Source of the DNA: Phormidium tenue FACHB-1052
Lineage (GTDB): Bacteria; Cyanobacteriota; Cyanobacteriia; Phormidesmidales; Phormidesmidaceae
Reading direction: 5' to 3'
Assembly (NCBI RefSeq): GCF_014696675.1
Contig: NZ_JACJQN010000011.1
Span: 124,001-188,000, forward strand
Length of the DNA: 64,000 bases
A program made the translations under genes and the position numbers. Positions 37,218 to 46,741 of the stretch are shown one piece after another (positions within the stretch are counted from its first letter, which is position 1; the number at the start of each line of letters is the position of its first letter). The notes under the pieces are model-generated. The model had not been told where the DNA came from and ran no database searches. It saw only the letters and a program-made list of their open reading frames with translations.

Positions 37218-38738
37218 TTAGGGTTGCATGACCTCTCTGGTCAAGCCAATCTTCTCGCCAAGCTCGAACACGTTTTCGGTAAACTCGTTGACGTTGCCAG
37301 AAAAGGTGGCGGCTCCCCCAGCCAGGGTGGCGGCGGCTGTTCCTGCCGCGATCAGCCGTTGGAGGCGTTTGCCAAGGCGTTTTGGTTCTGGTTCTGGCTT
37401 GCTGAGATCGCTTTCTAGGTCATCCAGCTCCATGAGAACATCTGCTTTTTGCTCTTCTGGAAACGCCTGAGATAATTCACGAAGAGACGTTAGCAGACGC
37501 ACGACATCGTCAGAATTTTGACCGTAGTTGTTGATAATTCCACCGACATTATTACCTTGAACTTGAATGGTTTCGGCAAACCCGCCCGCAAACTGAGCGC
37601 CGCGCATGTCATATTTGGGAACTTTCTGCTCATTAGCCATTGTTTCTACAACCTTTGATAATCGAGTTCGTTCTTGTCGCTCAACGTTAAGAAAATCTCT
37701 GATGTCTTCTAGATGAGCGCCTTGTAGTCGGAGCTTCTGCTCATATTGAGCTTCGAGAGCGGCGAGCTGATAGGCGTAGCGCTGCTTAACCTCTGTTTCA
37801 ATCGCTGCCTTATCGACCTCAGCCTCTACCTCTAACCGCACGACAAAGGCATCGCCCTTGCTTTCCATCGCCTGAATTGAGATGTCTTCGTCAGGGCGAC
37901 TGTCTCGTAGATCTTGGAAGGATTGGAAAAAAGCTTGCCAGTCAATGCCCTCGGTGAAAGTGATGTCGATGGTTTCGAGCGCGCTGGCGATAATTTGAAA
38001 TCGCTGCGTAAATTCGCCTGGGGTAAATGTGCTCCCAGGGGCGATGGGAAGACGACTGGAGAATTGCCCAGTTTGCTGGTCATAGGTGCGAAAAATGTAA
38101 TCGCATTTAACATCTTCAAGGACGGTTGAGCTACCCATTTGCCAGTCGGCTATGCAGGCTCCTGTGAGTTTGCTCTGGGTGAGATTGGCATAGAGAATTT
38201 GAGACGCGTTGAGGTTGGCATGGCTGAGGTCGGCGTTGCTGAGATTAGCGTTGCTGAGGTTAGCGCTGCTCAGGTTGGCTTTGCTGAGGTTGGCATTGAT
38301 TAAGTAGGCGTTGCTGAGACTAGCTTTGCTGAGGTTGGCCTGGCTGAGATCGGCGTAGCTGAGGTCAACATTGCTCAGGATGGCGTAGCTAAGCTGAGCC
38401 TGGTTGAGAACGGCGTAGCTGAGGGCCGCATCGCTGAGGTTGGTGTTGTTGAGAACGGCGTCACTGAGGTTGGCATTGCTGAGGTTAGCATTGCTCAGGT
38501 TGGCATTGCTCAGGTTGGCATTGCTCAGGTTGGCGTTACTGAGATTGGCATTGCTCAGGTTAGCGTTGCTTAAGTTGACATTGCTCAAGTAGGCGTTGCT
38601 GAGGTCGGCATCACTGAGGTTGGCACCACTAAGGTCATCAAACCAGAGGGATATCTCAATTCTGGGATTTTGCTTTCTCCAGGCATTCCAGACCTCACTC
38701 CCCTGCCTGAGCAAGGTGACTTGGGTTGCATTTGCCAT
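37218..38738 (-). CDS. Pentapeptide-repeat protein with coiled coil, amyloid-like motif and C-terminal hydrophobic helix
   Basis: A 506-residue protein. Residues 1-35 form a cyanobacterial entry motif (GSEVWNAWRKQNP). Residues about 37-190 are roughly 30 pentapeptide repeats of A(N/D)LSN type, with a run of near-identical SNANL units, giving a right-handed beta-helix. A mixed alpha/beta region (about 200-285) and a coiled coil (about 285-360) follow. Then comes TIQVQGNNVGGIINNYGQN (about 380-398), which resembles RHIM/PP-type amyloid signalling motifs, a helical acidic segment, and a Gly/Ala-rich hydrophobic segment (LIAAGTAAATLAGGAATFSG). The layout recalls modular signalling or effector proteins, but function is unknown. 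Confidence 0.8.
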   Translation of the reverse strand: MANATQVTLLRQGSEVWNAWRKQNPRIEISLWFDDLSGANLSDADLSNAYLSNVNLSNANLSNANLSNANLSNANLSNANLSNANLSNANLSDAVLNNTNLSDAALSYAVLNQAQLSYAILSNVDLSYADLSQANLSKASLSNAYLINANLSKANLSSANLSNANLSNADLSHANLNASQILYANLTQSKLTGACIADWQMGSSTVLEDVKCDYIFRTYDQQTGQFSSRLPIAPGSTFTPGEFTQRFQIIASALETIDITFTEGIDWQAFFQSFQDLRDSRPDEDISIQAMESKGDAFVVRLEVEAEVDKAAIETEVKQRYAYQLAALEAQYEQKLRLQGAHLEDIRDFLNVERQERTRLSKVVETMANEQKVPKYDMRGAQFAGGFAETIQVQGNNVGGIINNYGQNSDDVVRLLTSLRELSQAFPEEQKADVLMELDDLESDLSKPEPEPKRLGKRLQRLIAAGTAAATLAGGAATFSGNVNEFTENVFELGEKIGLTREVMQP

Positions 38739-38875
38739 GGTCGTTGAGCCTGTATCTTCTCAACCTAGACTAAGCGTTTCGCCGATCGGTTCCCCAACCC
38801 GCTTTGGCTTCAGGGCTGAGTTGGGGATGGAGATGGTGATAATCGAGCAGCAAAACATTGACTGTGGCTACTTCG

Positions 38876-39421
38876 CTAGGCTTGTTTAATCACCGCACAG
38901 GCGATGCGATCGCCCGAACCGCCGATGGGCTGCGAATAGTGATCATCTTTATCGGTGTGGATGATCAGCGCTGTGCCATCGTCATCCAGCAGTTTGGCCG
39001 CCCCAGAGTCTAGGGCAACGATGTCGCTGTACAGCTCGACTTCAACCGTGCCATCGGCAGCGACTACCAGGTTGGGCAAATTGCCTTCGTGGGGGCCATC
39101 GGGGTTGCGAAACCCATGGGGCGTATTGAAAGGATTCACGTGCCCGCCCGCCGACTTGAAGGCCGCCAAATCTGAACAGTCACCTACGGCGTGAAAGTGC
39201 ATACCGTGATAGCCGGGGGGTAAATCTTTGGCCTGAATATTCACCAACACCCCTTTGTGCCCCTGCTCAACCTGCACCGTGCCGATGGCGTTGCCGTTGT
39301 TGTCAATCAAGTCAGCCTGGGCAATGAGCGCATCGGCCAAGGCGGGGCGAGCCAGCAGGGTCAGGGCACCCAGGCACAGAGCCAAACAAAAAAGCTGAAA
39401 TCGATTGAGGAAGGCAAGCAT
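38876..39421 (-). CDS. sodC: Cu,Zn superoxide dismutase
   Basis: A 181-residue exported enzyme dismutating superoxide in the periplasm. Signal peptide MLAFLNRFQLFCLALCLGA, mature part from about residue 30. Metal ligands: HFH at 75-77, GGH (H94), H102 and H111 in PHGFRNPDGPHEGN, Asp in AADGTVE and H155 in IIHTDKDDH. The disulfide pair is C82 and C175. SodC is uncommon in cyanobacteria compared with Fe- or Ni-SOD. Confidence 0.93.
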   Translation of the reverse strand: MLAFLNRFQLFCLALCLGALTLLARPALADALIAQADLIDNNGNAIGTVQVEQGHKGVLVNIQAKDLPPGYHGMHFHAVGDCSDLAAFKSAGGHVNPFNTPHGFRNPDGPHEGNLPNLVVAADGTVEVELYSDIVALDSGAAKLLDDDGTALIIHTDKDDHYSQPIGGSGDRIACAVIKQA

Positions 39422-39613
39422 AGGTCTATCCGTAGCATCTGCGGTAGATCTTAAAGGATTGGATTGCTGGGTGACGGCGACCGCCTACGCTTTGCAAGCT
39501 TCCGTGGTAAAACTTAAGCATTGCTATGCTGGTCAAAACGAGACGGCTGATCGGCTTGCTTAGAGGGGCTAAACGGGTTGGCCTAGCCTCGATCGCACTA
39601 CTGTCGGGATGGA

Positions 39614-42600
39614 ATGATGCAAATTCTCCACGGCACCTGGATACCGCAGCCCGCTACCAACTTTGTGCAAGCAGGGGCTTTTTATCTGTGGGTAGAAACG
39701 GAGGCGAAAAGCCGCCGCCGTTTGTCGTCAGAGACCCACCCCTGCCACCTGTCAGAACCCGACTTAGTCACCGTTCTCACTGATGAGCTAGGGCTGAAGT
39801 CCCCCGATCGCCGCCCTTTCTCTGCCTCCATCACCCCGCGCACATTCCTGTTGCCCACAGTAGAGGGGCAGCCGCTCCCTTCTTTAGAGTTATCTCGCTA
39901 CCTGGAAGTAGAAACCCCAGACAGCTTTGACTGGCAATTCTGGCAGATCGATTGCTATCAACTCCCTGTTCTGGCCGACGTAATTAGCCTGCTGAAAAAT
40001 CTGCACTTTCTGGCCGTCTACAACCTGGCGGAGGTGCAACTGGGGGCCGATCTGCTGTTTTGGTACCACTATACCCAGGCTTTTAAGCAGGTCATTCTGC
40101 GCGATCAATACATTCCTGCGCTGAAGTATCGGCAGGTTGCGGCTGCGAAGGCATCTGCAGGACGCAAGGCAGCAGGGACGAAGACCACCAAAAAACAGAC
40201 GGTAAAACCAGAGCCAGGGTTTGAGATTTATTCGGGGTGGGAGATCGTTGGCGATCGCTACCACGAGCACATCCAAACCTATATCGACTACATGCCCCTG
40301 CTCTGCGCCGCCGGGTTTGAGGAACCGCCCGCCGCACCTACCTTCTACGATCGCACCACTCTTCTCCGCCACTTTTCAGAATGCTTTGTGGATGATCTGG
40401 TGCGGGGCACGGCAATGCCCCAAAACTACCTAAAAACCATTGAGAACACGCTGATTCAGGACTGTTTGCAGGTCAAGACTCCTGGCAAATCGGCGGCAGA
40501 TCTGGAGCGCTATCAGCAGTGGCAGGGATGGCGCGATCGCATCGTTCGTACCCAAACCGACCAGACCTTCTATCTGTACTTTCATCTGCAAGACCCGTTC
40601 AAACCAGAAGATCCCTGGCAGCTTCAGTTTCAGGTTTCTCCCAAACACGACCCCTCCCTCAGAGTCTCTTTGGATGACTACTGGCGCATGCGCCCCAAGC
40701 AGCAGACCCAGGTCAAAGTTCAAATGGGAGATGGGTTTGAACAAAACTTACTCATGAACCTGGGCTATGCCGCCCGAATCTACCCGGATCTGTGGCGTGG
40801 TCTGGAGACGGACGAGCCCGTCGGCATCCACCTCAATCTCGACACCGCCTTCACCTTTCTAAAAGAATCCGCCTGGGTGCTCGAAGACGCGGGCTACAAA
40901 GTCATTGTCCCCGCCTGGTGGACGCCCAAGGGTCGCCAGCGAGCCAAGGTGCGGTTGCGGGCCAAGGGCAAATCAATCAGCGGCGGCGACAAATCCAAAG
41001 GCTACTTTTCCTACGACACCCTGGTGCAATATCAGTACGATCTGGCGATCGGCGACCAGCCCGTCACCGAGCAGGAGTGGCAACAGCTTGTCAATGCCAA
41101 GTCGCCCCTGGTCAAATTTCGCGGCCAGTGGATGGAGCTAGACCAAGACAAAATGCAGCAGATGCTGGAGTTTTGGCAGCAGCAGCAGGCCGAAAACCCT
41201 GAGATGAGCCTGCTCGACTTTATGCGCCTGACCAGCGGCGAAGCCGACGACAGCCTAGAGGTGGAGTTCGATCGCGACGATGCCCTGGCCACCATGCTCA
41301 CCCAGCTCAGCGACAAAACCCGCCTCGAACTCACCCCCGACCCCGACCAGCTCCAGGGCAATCTGCGCGACTACCAAAAGCGCGGCCTCTCCTGGCTGCA
41401 CTATTTAGAAAATCTGGGCCTGAACGGGTGCCTAGCCGACGACATGGGCCTGGGCAAAACCATTCAGGTGATCGCCCGCCTGATTCAAGAGCGAGAAGAA
41501 GCGGCCCAGCCCATTCCTCCCACGCTGCTGATTGCGCCGACTTCTGTGGTCGGCAACTGGTACCACGAGATCCAAAAGTTTGCGCCGCACCTGCGGGCGG
41601 TGGTACACCACGGTGGAGAACGGAATCAGGATACCAAAGCCTTCAAAGCCCTCTGCCGCGACCACGATGTGGTGATCACCTCCTTCACCCTGGCCCGCAA
41701 AGACGCCAAGCTGCTAGAGGGTGTCACCTGGCACCGCATCGTGCTCGACGAAGCTCAGAATATCAAAAACCCCAAAACCGCCCAGACCAAGGCCATCCTC
41801 AAGCTCAACGCCAACCACCGCCTCGCCCTCACCGGCACCCCGGTCGAAAACCGCCTGATGGATCTGTGGTCGATCTTCAACTTCCTCAACCCCGGCTACC
41901 TGGGCACCCAGAGCCAGTTTCGCAAACAGTTCGAGCTGCCCATCCAAAAAGAAAACAGCCCTGCCCGCTCCGCCACCCTCAAAAAGTTGGTAGAACCCTT
42001 CATTCTGCGGCGGCTCAAAACTGACCAGTCGATCATCAAAGATCTGCCCGACAAGGTGGAGCAAAAGCTGTTCTGCAACCTCACCCCTGAGCAGGCCTCC
42101 CTCTACGAAGCGGTGCTCAAGGATGTTACCGAACAGCTCGAAACCAGCGAGGGCATTCAGCGCAAGGGGCTGATTCTCGCTACATTGACCAAGCTAAAGC
42201 AAATCTGCAACCACCCCCGCCAGTTTTTGCAGGATGAGAGTGAGTTCTCGCCGGAGCGATCGCACAAACTCAGCCGTCTGCTCGAAATGCTTGACGAAGT
42301 GGTAGCCGAAGGCGAAAGCGCCCTGGTCTTTAGCCAGTTTCGTGAAATTGGCGACGCCCTAGAGCACCACCTGCGGCACACCTGCCACTACAACACCTAT
42401 TACATCCACGGCGGCACCAACCGCAAAAAACGCGAGCAGATGATCGCTGATTTCCAGAACCCCGACACCGAGCCCGCTATCTTTGTACTGTCGCTGAAGG
42501 CTGCTGGGGTGGGCATCACCCTTACCCAGGCTAACCACGTCTTCCACTTCGATCGCTGGTGGAACCCCGCCGTCGAAGACCAGGCCACCGATCGCGCCTT

Positions 42601-42802
42601 CCGCATTGGCCAAAAGAAAAATGTCTTCGTCCACAAGTTCGTGGCCATGGGCACGCTGGAAGAACGCATCGACCAGATGATTGAGGATAAGAAAAAACTG
42701 GCGGGTGCGATCGTTGGAGCAGATGAATCGTGGCTGACAGAGCTAGACAACGACGCCTTTAAACAACTGATCGCCCTCAACAAAAGCGCCATTATGGATT
42801 GA
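39614..42802 (+). CDS. SNF2-family DEAD/DEAH helicase/translocase
   Basis: A 1062-residue protein. Residues 1 to about 500 include the bacterial SNF2-associated domain (VPAWWTPKGRQRAKV). The ATPase core has motif I DDMGLGKTIQVIA (about 611-623), Ia LLIAPTSVVGNW, II VLDEAQNIKN, III LTGTPVENRLMDLWS, and C-terminal motifs V KAAGVGITLTQAN and VI QATDRAFRIGQKK. Such HepA-like translocases remodel DNA-protein or RNA polymerase complexes. It heads a plus-strand run with a DUF29 protein and a SWIM zinc-finger protein. Confidence 0.93.
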   Translation: MMQILHGTWIPQPATNFVQAGAFYLWVETEAKSRRRLSSETHPCHLSEPDLVTVLTDELGLKSPDRRPFSASITPRTFLLPTVEGQPLPSLELSRYLEVETPDSFDWQFWQIDCYQLPVLADVISLLKNLHFLAVYNLAEVQLGADLLFWYHYTQAFKQVILRDQYIPALKYRQVAAAKASAGRKAAGTKTTKKQTVKPEPGFEIYSGWEIVGDRYHEHIQTYIDYMPLLCAAGFEEPPAAPTFYDRTTLLRHFSECFVDDLVRGTAMPQNYLKTIENTLIQDCLQVKTPGKSAADLERYQQWQGWRDRIVRTQTDQTFYLYFHLQDPFKPEDPWQLQFQVSPKHDPSLRVSLDDYWRMRPKQQTQVKVQMGDGFEQNLLMNLGYAARIYPDLWRGLETDEPVGIHLNLDTAFTFLKESAWVLEDAGYKVIVPAWWTPKGRQRAKVRLRAKGKSISGGDKSKGYFSYDTLVQYQYDLAIGDQPVTEQEWQQLVNAKSPLVKFRGQWMELDQDKMQQMLEFWQQQQAENPEMSLLDFMRLTSGEADDSLEVEFDRDDALATMLTQLSDKTRLELTPDPDQLQGNLRDYQKRGLSWLHYLENLGLNGCLADDMGLGKTIQVIARLIQEREEAAQPIPPTLLIAPTSVVGNWYHEIQKFAPHLRAVVHHGGERNQDTKAFKALCRDHDVVITSFTLARKDAKLLEGVTWHRIVLDEAQNIKNPKTAQTKAILKLNANHRLALTGTPVENRLMDLWSIFNFLNPGYLGTQSQFRKQFELPIQKENSPARSATLKKLVEPFILRRLKTDQSIIKDLPDKVEQKLFCNLTPEQASLYEAVLKDVTEQLETSEGIQRKGLILATLTKLKQICNHPRQFLQDESEFSPERSHKLSRLLEMLDEVVAEGESALVFSQFREIGDALEHHLRHTCHYNTYYIHGGTNRKKREQMIADFQNPDTEPAIFVLSLKAAGVGITLTQANHVFHFDRWWNPAVEDQATDRAFRIGQKKNVFVHKFVAMGTLEERIDQMIEDKKKLAGAIVGADESWLTELDNDAFKQLIALNKSAIMD

Positions 42803-42889
42803 TGTGGCCATGGCTGACACGTTCTATTCCTCACTCATTGTCTATTCAGTGGGTCTGCTAGGATGGTCGCTTAGAGCCATACAGTCTCC

Positions 42890-43360
42890 ATGACCGCTTC
42901 TCGCCCTATCCACCTACCTGTAGAGTCTTCAAGCCCCTACGACCAGGACTATCTGAACTGGTTGACTGAAACCGCCAGACTGTTGCGTAGTGGTCAGTTG
43001 AGTGAGATTGATGTGGTCAACCTGGCGGAAGAACTCGACGATATGGGGCGCAGCGAAAAGCGGGCGGTAGAGAGCAATTTAGAAGTCCTTCTCCGGCATT
43101 TGTTGAAGTACCAGTACCAGCCCGATCGCCGCTCCAATAGCTGGCGATTCACAATTTTGGAACACCGCGATCGCATCGACAAAGCCTTTCGCGATAGCCC
43201 CAGCCTAAAGCCCTACGTTGACAGCATCTTTGCTGACTGCTACACCCTAGCCCGCAAAAAAGCAGCGGTCGAGACTGGTCTACCTACCGAAACTTTTCCC
43301 GAAGCCAACCCATTCAGCCTCGAAGCGACTCTCAACCCTGATTTTCTGCCCGACGCGTAG
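42890..43360 (+). CDS. DUF29 family protein
   Basis: A 156-residue DUF29 protein: YDQDYLNWLTETARLLRSGQ, VNLAEELDDMGRSEKRAVES, LLRHLLKYQYQP and the C-terminal TLNPDFLPDA. DUF29 proteins are abundant in cyanobacteria and have no known function. It sits 87 bases after the SNF2 gene and 36 bases before the SWIM gene on the same strand, so it may be part of that transcript. Confidence 0.9.
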   Translation: MTASRPIHLPVESSSPYDQDYLNWLTETARLLRSGQLSEIDVVNLAEELDDMGRSEKRAVESNLEVLLRHLLKYQYQPDRRSNSWRFTILEHRDRIDKAFRDSPSLKPYVDSIFADCYTLARKKAAVETGLPTETFPEANPFSLEATLNPDFLPDA

Positions 43361-43396
43361 GCTCACTTACAATAAAGCCAGCACTGGAAGCTAGCG

Positions 43397-44233
43397 ATGG
43401 CAAATTTTAGCCGCACCTGGTGGGGAAAGAGGTTTATTGATGCGATCGAGCGCCTCACCGACTCGGGCCGATTGCAGCGGGGGCGCTCCTACGCCAGCGG
43501 CGGCAAGGTCAAAAGCTTTGAGATCGACGGTGGCTTGGTCACGGCCAAGGTGCGCGGGTCGGTGAACCCGTACTTTGGGGTGACTAAAGAACCGCTGTAT
43601 ACAACCACCATCGACTTTACGCCGATTAGCAAAGCCAAGTGGGCCGCTGCGATCGCCCTCATCGCCTCCAAAGCCAGCCTAATCTCCCGGCTGCTGCTCA
43701 ACGAAATCCCCGACAACATCGAAGACAGCTTCAAAACCCTGGGGCTGAACCTGCTGCCCGCCAGCGCCAAAGACTTTAAGACCAAATGCTCGTGCCCCGA
43801 CTACAGCAACCCCTGCAAACACATCGCCGGGGTCTATTACCTAATCGCCGCCGAACTCGATCGCGATCCCTTCCTATTATTTGAGCTGCGGGGATTGCCC
43901 AGGGAAGAGTTTAAAGCCGAGCTAGCCAAGTCGCCCTTAGGGCAGGCGCTTTCAGCAGAACTCTCGGCCCAGCAGCGTCCCCCCGACGCTGTAGAGCACT
44001 ACTACACCCAGCCCCAGACCGTAGAAGCGTCGTCCCCCAGCCTGAAGGAGTTTTGGCAGGGGGAAAAGCGATTGCCTCAAACTATTGAGGTAGCTACACC
44101 GTCAGCAGTGCCAGCCATTTTGGTCAAAAAGCAGGGCGATTTCCCCGCCTTTTGGAGTCGCGATAACTCGTTCATCGAAGCGATGGAGAGTCTGTATGAT
44201 CGCGTCCGCAGCAAAAACAAAGACCGCCTGTAG
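43397..44233 (+). CDS. SWIM zinc-finger protein
   Basis: A 278-residue protein with the SWIM motif C-x-C-x(n)-C-x-H in KCSCPDYSNPCKHIAGVYY (about 133-151). The N-terminus (TWWGKRFIDAIERLTDSGRL, RGRSYASGGKV) is typical of SWIM proteins that accompany SNF2 helicases in bacteria. SWIM domains bind DNA or proteins. The C-terminal about 90 residues are low in conservation. The likely partner is the SNF2 ATPase two genes upstream. Confidence 0.88.
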   Translation: MANFSRTWWGKRFIDAIERLTDSGRLQRGRSYASGGKVKSFEIDGGLVTAKVRGSVNPYFGVTKEPLYTTTIDFTPISKAKWAAAIALIASKASLISRLLLNEIPDNIEDSFKTLGLNLLPASAKDFKTKCSCPDYSNPCKHIAGVYYLIAAELDRDPFLLFELRGLPREEFKAELAKSPLGQALSAELSAQQRPPDAVEHYYTQPQTVEASSPSLKEFWQGEKRLPQTIEVATPSAVPAILVKKQGDFPAFWSRDNSFIEAMESLYDRVRSKNKDRL

Positions 44234-44239
44234 AACGTG

Positions 44240-44256
44240 GGTGGGCACTGCCCACC
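44240..44256. repeat. GGTGGGCACTGCCCACC palindrome, copy 1
   Basis: A 17-base near-perfect palindrome just after the SWIM gene. An identical copy lies at 57220-57236 between groEL and groES. Confidence 0.8.
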
Positions 44257-44301
44257 ACCTAGTCTGTGCCATTCAGACTGGAATTCTAGCCTGCACTGCC
44301 T

Positions 44302-46626
44302 CTACACAGCTCCAGCAAAGATCGCCACGGGCACCCGCTTATAAGCCGGAGTCCCCGCCCTGGGTTCAATCCGCGCCTTCATCAGCACGTTTGCTTCGGG
44401 GTAAAACATCAGTGCCGCACCCGATCGCACCTCCCCAAAAATAATCTCAATACCGTCAAGCTGGCCCGCATCCCCCCGCACGCTCACCCGCTGGTGCTGT
44501 ACAAAGCCGACCCGCTCAGCATCCAAAGGATTCATCAAAATGCAGTAGCGGTGGGGCATGCCCCGATACTCGTCGGCTTCTTTATAGACCACAGTGTTGT
44601 GTTGGCCGTAGCTGCGACCGGTGATCAGCGCCAGCACCAGGGCGGGATGCTGGCCATCTAACGAATTTGGGGGCAGGCCAAAATCTTGCAGCGTCGGCAG
44701 CGTCAGGTCGGGCAGCGGCGTCGGCTGCATTTCGGCCTTTCCCGAAGGTGTGGGGAATTTGGGTTCTAGAAAGATGCGCCCACCAATGGTGAACTCGGCG
44801 TTGGTATCGTCAATCTCGCCAATTTTTTCGTAGCCGGGAATGGTTTGGGCGATGAGCTGGCGCACGTAGCGGGTATCGTGCAGCCGTCGCCAGTCGATGG
44901 GTTGGTCGCCGTGGAGGCTGTGGGCCAGCTCCGCTAAAAAGTCGATCTCTGTTACCAGGTCGGCCCCCTTTAGGTGGGTTTTGCCGGGGCTATTAAGCCG
45001 CACAAAGTTGTTGCCCGACTCGACGGTGGTCTTGTGGGGGTTCTCGAAGCGGGCGTAGACGGGCACGATGATCGTGTTTTGCCGCGCCAGCCCGTGGAAG
45101 TGGCCCTGGTTGGGCTTGGTAGCCAGGTAGATAATCGTGTCGATGTTGCCGAGGGCGCGTTTGGCCTGGGTCAGGTCGGGGTTGGCGGCGTAGAGGTTGC
45201 CCCCCAGGCACAGCAGGGTATCGACTTCACCGCGATCGCTCGCTTCAATCAGGGCGCGGGCGTCGTAGCCCGGTTCGCGTTTGAGCGGTTTGCCCAGCAG
45301 TTTCTCCAGCGCTTCGCGAATGCTGTCTTTAAGGTGAGCCATTACACCCATCGAGCCAAAGCCCTGCACGTTGGAGTGGCCGCGAATGGGCATCAGGCCC
45401 GCGCCGGGTTTGCCCACGTTGCCGGTCATTAGGGCGGTGTTGGCGATGCTGTAGATGTTGTCAACGCTGTTGGCCTGGTGGGTGATACCCATCGCCCAGG
45501 CAAAGACGACGTTCTGGCTGCTGTGGATCATCTCCGCAGCGGCAATAATCTCCGTCAGCGTGAGGCCACAGGTGGCGACGATCGCCTCCCACCCGGTAGC
45601 GGCCACCTGGTCGATCACATCCTGCCAGTTCTCAGTGTGGGCCTTGAGGTAGTCAAACTGCACCCAGCCCCGCTCTAGCAGCACCTTCTGAATGCCGACG
45701 AACAGGGCCAGGTCGCTGCCCGGTAATGGCTGCAAAAACAGCGAGGCAATCTCTTCGCCCTGCACCAGCCGCAGCGGGTGGGCTGGGGAGCCAAACTTGG
45801 CCAGACCCACCTCTCTAACCGGGTTAATGACAAGGACTTTGCCGCCGCGATCGCGCAGTTCAATCAGCTCATTCATCAGTCGGGGATGGTTGGCGGGGGC
45901 GTTTGACCCCACCAGCACCACGCAGTCGGCCTGGCGCAGGCTCTCCAAGCTGACCAGCGAAGTGCCGGTGCCAAAGACTTTGTTGAGGCTGACGGTGGAG
46001 GGGGCATGGCACAGGTCAGAACAGTCGGCCAGGTTGTTGGAGCCGATCGCCCGCACCATGAGCTGCAACAGAAAGGCCGCCTCGTTGGACGATCGCCCCG
46101 AACTGTAGGAGGCCACCCGCTCTGGCGGCAGCAAAAAGCCAGCGGTGGTCAGCCGGTAGATCTCGTCCCAGGTGATCGGTTCATAGTGATCAGACCCGGC
46201 GCGGCGAATCACCGGAAAGCTGAGGCGACCGAGGCGATCGGCCTCGCGGGAGGTGAGCGCTTGCAGTTCTGCGATGGTGTGGCGGGCGAAGAAATGGTCG
46301 CTCAGGCCCGGTTGCAGCTCCGACGAAATGGCCTGCACGCTCTTCATGCAGCGCTGTAGTGGTTCTTCTAGCTCGTTGATAAAGCCGCCGTTTTGCCCCC
46401 CGGTGCCCCAGGCGCACGACAGGCAGGCGCTCTTGTGAAACAGCGTTTTCCAAATCTGCGGCCCCTGGGGGGAAAGGGTCTTTTGTGCCCAATATTGAAT
46501 GATCGGCAGACCGCCGCCAACCGCAGGAGCAGGGATAGACTCGTCTTCAACGCCGGGGTTTGCTGTGGCTGGGTGCGTTTCGGCGGGCGATGGTGCGTCG
46601 CTATCGGGGTGAGTGCGATCGGTCAT
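44302..46626 (-). CDS. FdhF/YdeP-family molybdopterin oxidoreductase
   Basis: A 774-residue protein read from the ATG at 46626. The N-terminal 35 residues are Pro/Ala-rich. It follows the YdeP layout: a CxxC in KSACLSCAWGTGGQ, YSSGRSSNEAAFLLQ, SDLCHAPSTVSL at the molybdenum site, RGHSNVQGFGSMGV, LLCLGGNLYAANPD, and C-terminal GRSYGQHNTVVYKEADEYRG. The full four-Cys [4Fe-4S] motif of formate dehydrogenase is not visible. YdeP-type enzymes are linked to acid or formate metabolism, but their substrate is unproven. No other Fdh subunits are nearby. Confidence 0.9.
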   Translation of the reverse strand: MTDRTHPDSDAPSPAETHPATANPGVEDESIPAPAVGGGLPIIQYWAQKTLSPQGPQIWKTLFHKSACLSCAWGTGGQNGGFINELEEPLQRCMKSVQAISSELQPGLSDHFFARHTIAELQALTSREADRLGRLSFPVIRRAGSDHYEPITWDEIYRLTTAGFLLPPERVASYSSGRSSNEAAFLLQLMVRAIGSNNLADCSDLCHAPSTVSLNKVFGTGTSLVSLESLRQADCVVLVGSNAPANHPRLMNELIELRDRGGKVLVINPVREVGLAKFGSPAHPLRLVQGEEIASLFLQPLPGSDLALFVGIQKVLLERGWVQFDYLKAHTENWQDVIDQVAATGWEAIVATCGLTLTEIIAAAEMIHSSQNVVFAWAMGITHQANSVDNIYSIANTALMTGNVGKPGAGLMPIRGHSNVQGFGSMGVMAHLKDSIREALEKLLGKPLKREPGYDARALIEASDRGEVDTLLCLGGNLYAANPDLTQAKRALGNIDTIIYLATKPNQGHFHGLARQNTIIVPVYARFENPHKTTVESGNNFVRLNSPGKTHLKGADLVTEIDFLAELAHSLHGDQPIDWRRLHDTRYVRQLIAQTIPGYEKIGEIDDTNAEFTIGGRIFLEPKFPTPSGKAEMQPTPLPDLTLPTLQDFGLPPNSLDGQHPALVLALITGRSYGQHNTVVYKEADEYRGMPHRYCILMNPLDAERVGFVQHQRVSVRGDAGQLDGIEIIFGEVRSGAALMFYPEANVLMKARIEPRAGTPAYKRVPVAIFAGAV

Positions 46627-46741
46627 GTTGCAGGTCTCTCTACAGCTGCTATGCAACAACTATAGCGAGAGGGCCAGAGGCAGGTATGTAAGCCTAAAGA
46701 TAGACAGTCGGGTACAATGATTTATTGTGTTGCTTGTCTAA

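Noticed and set aside
37218-38738. CRISPR-like array, because of the 15-base periodic repeats near 38200-38640
   Set aside because: The repeats are in frame and code for pentapeptide units; there are no spacers.
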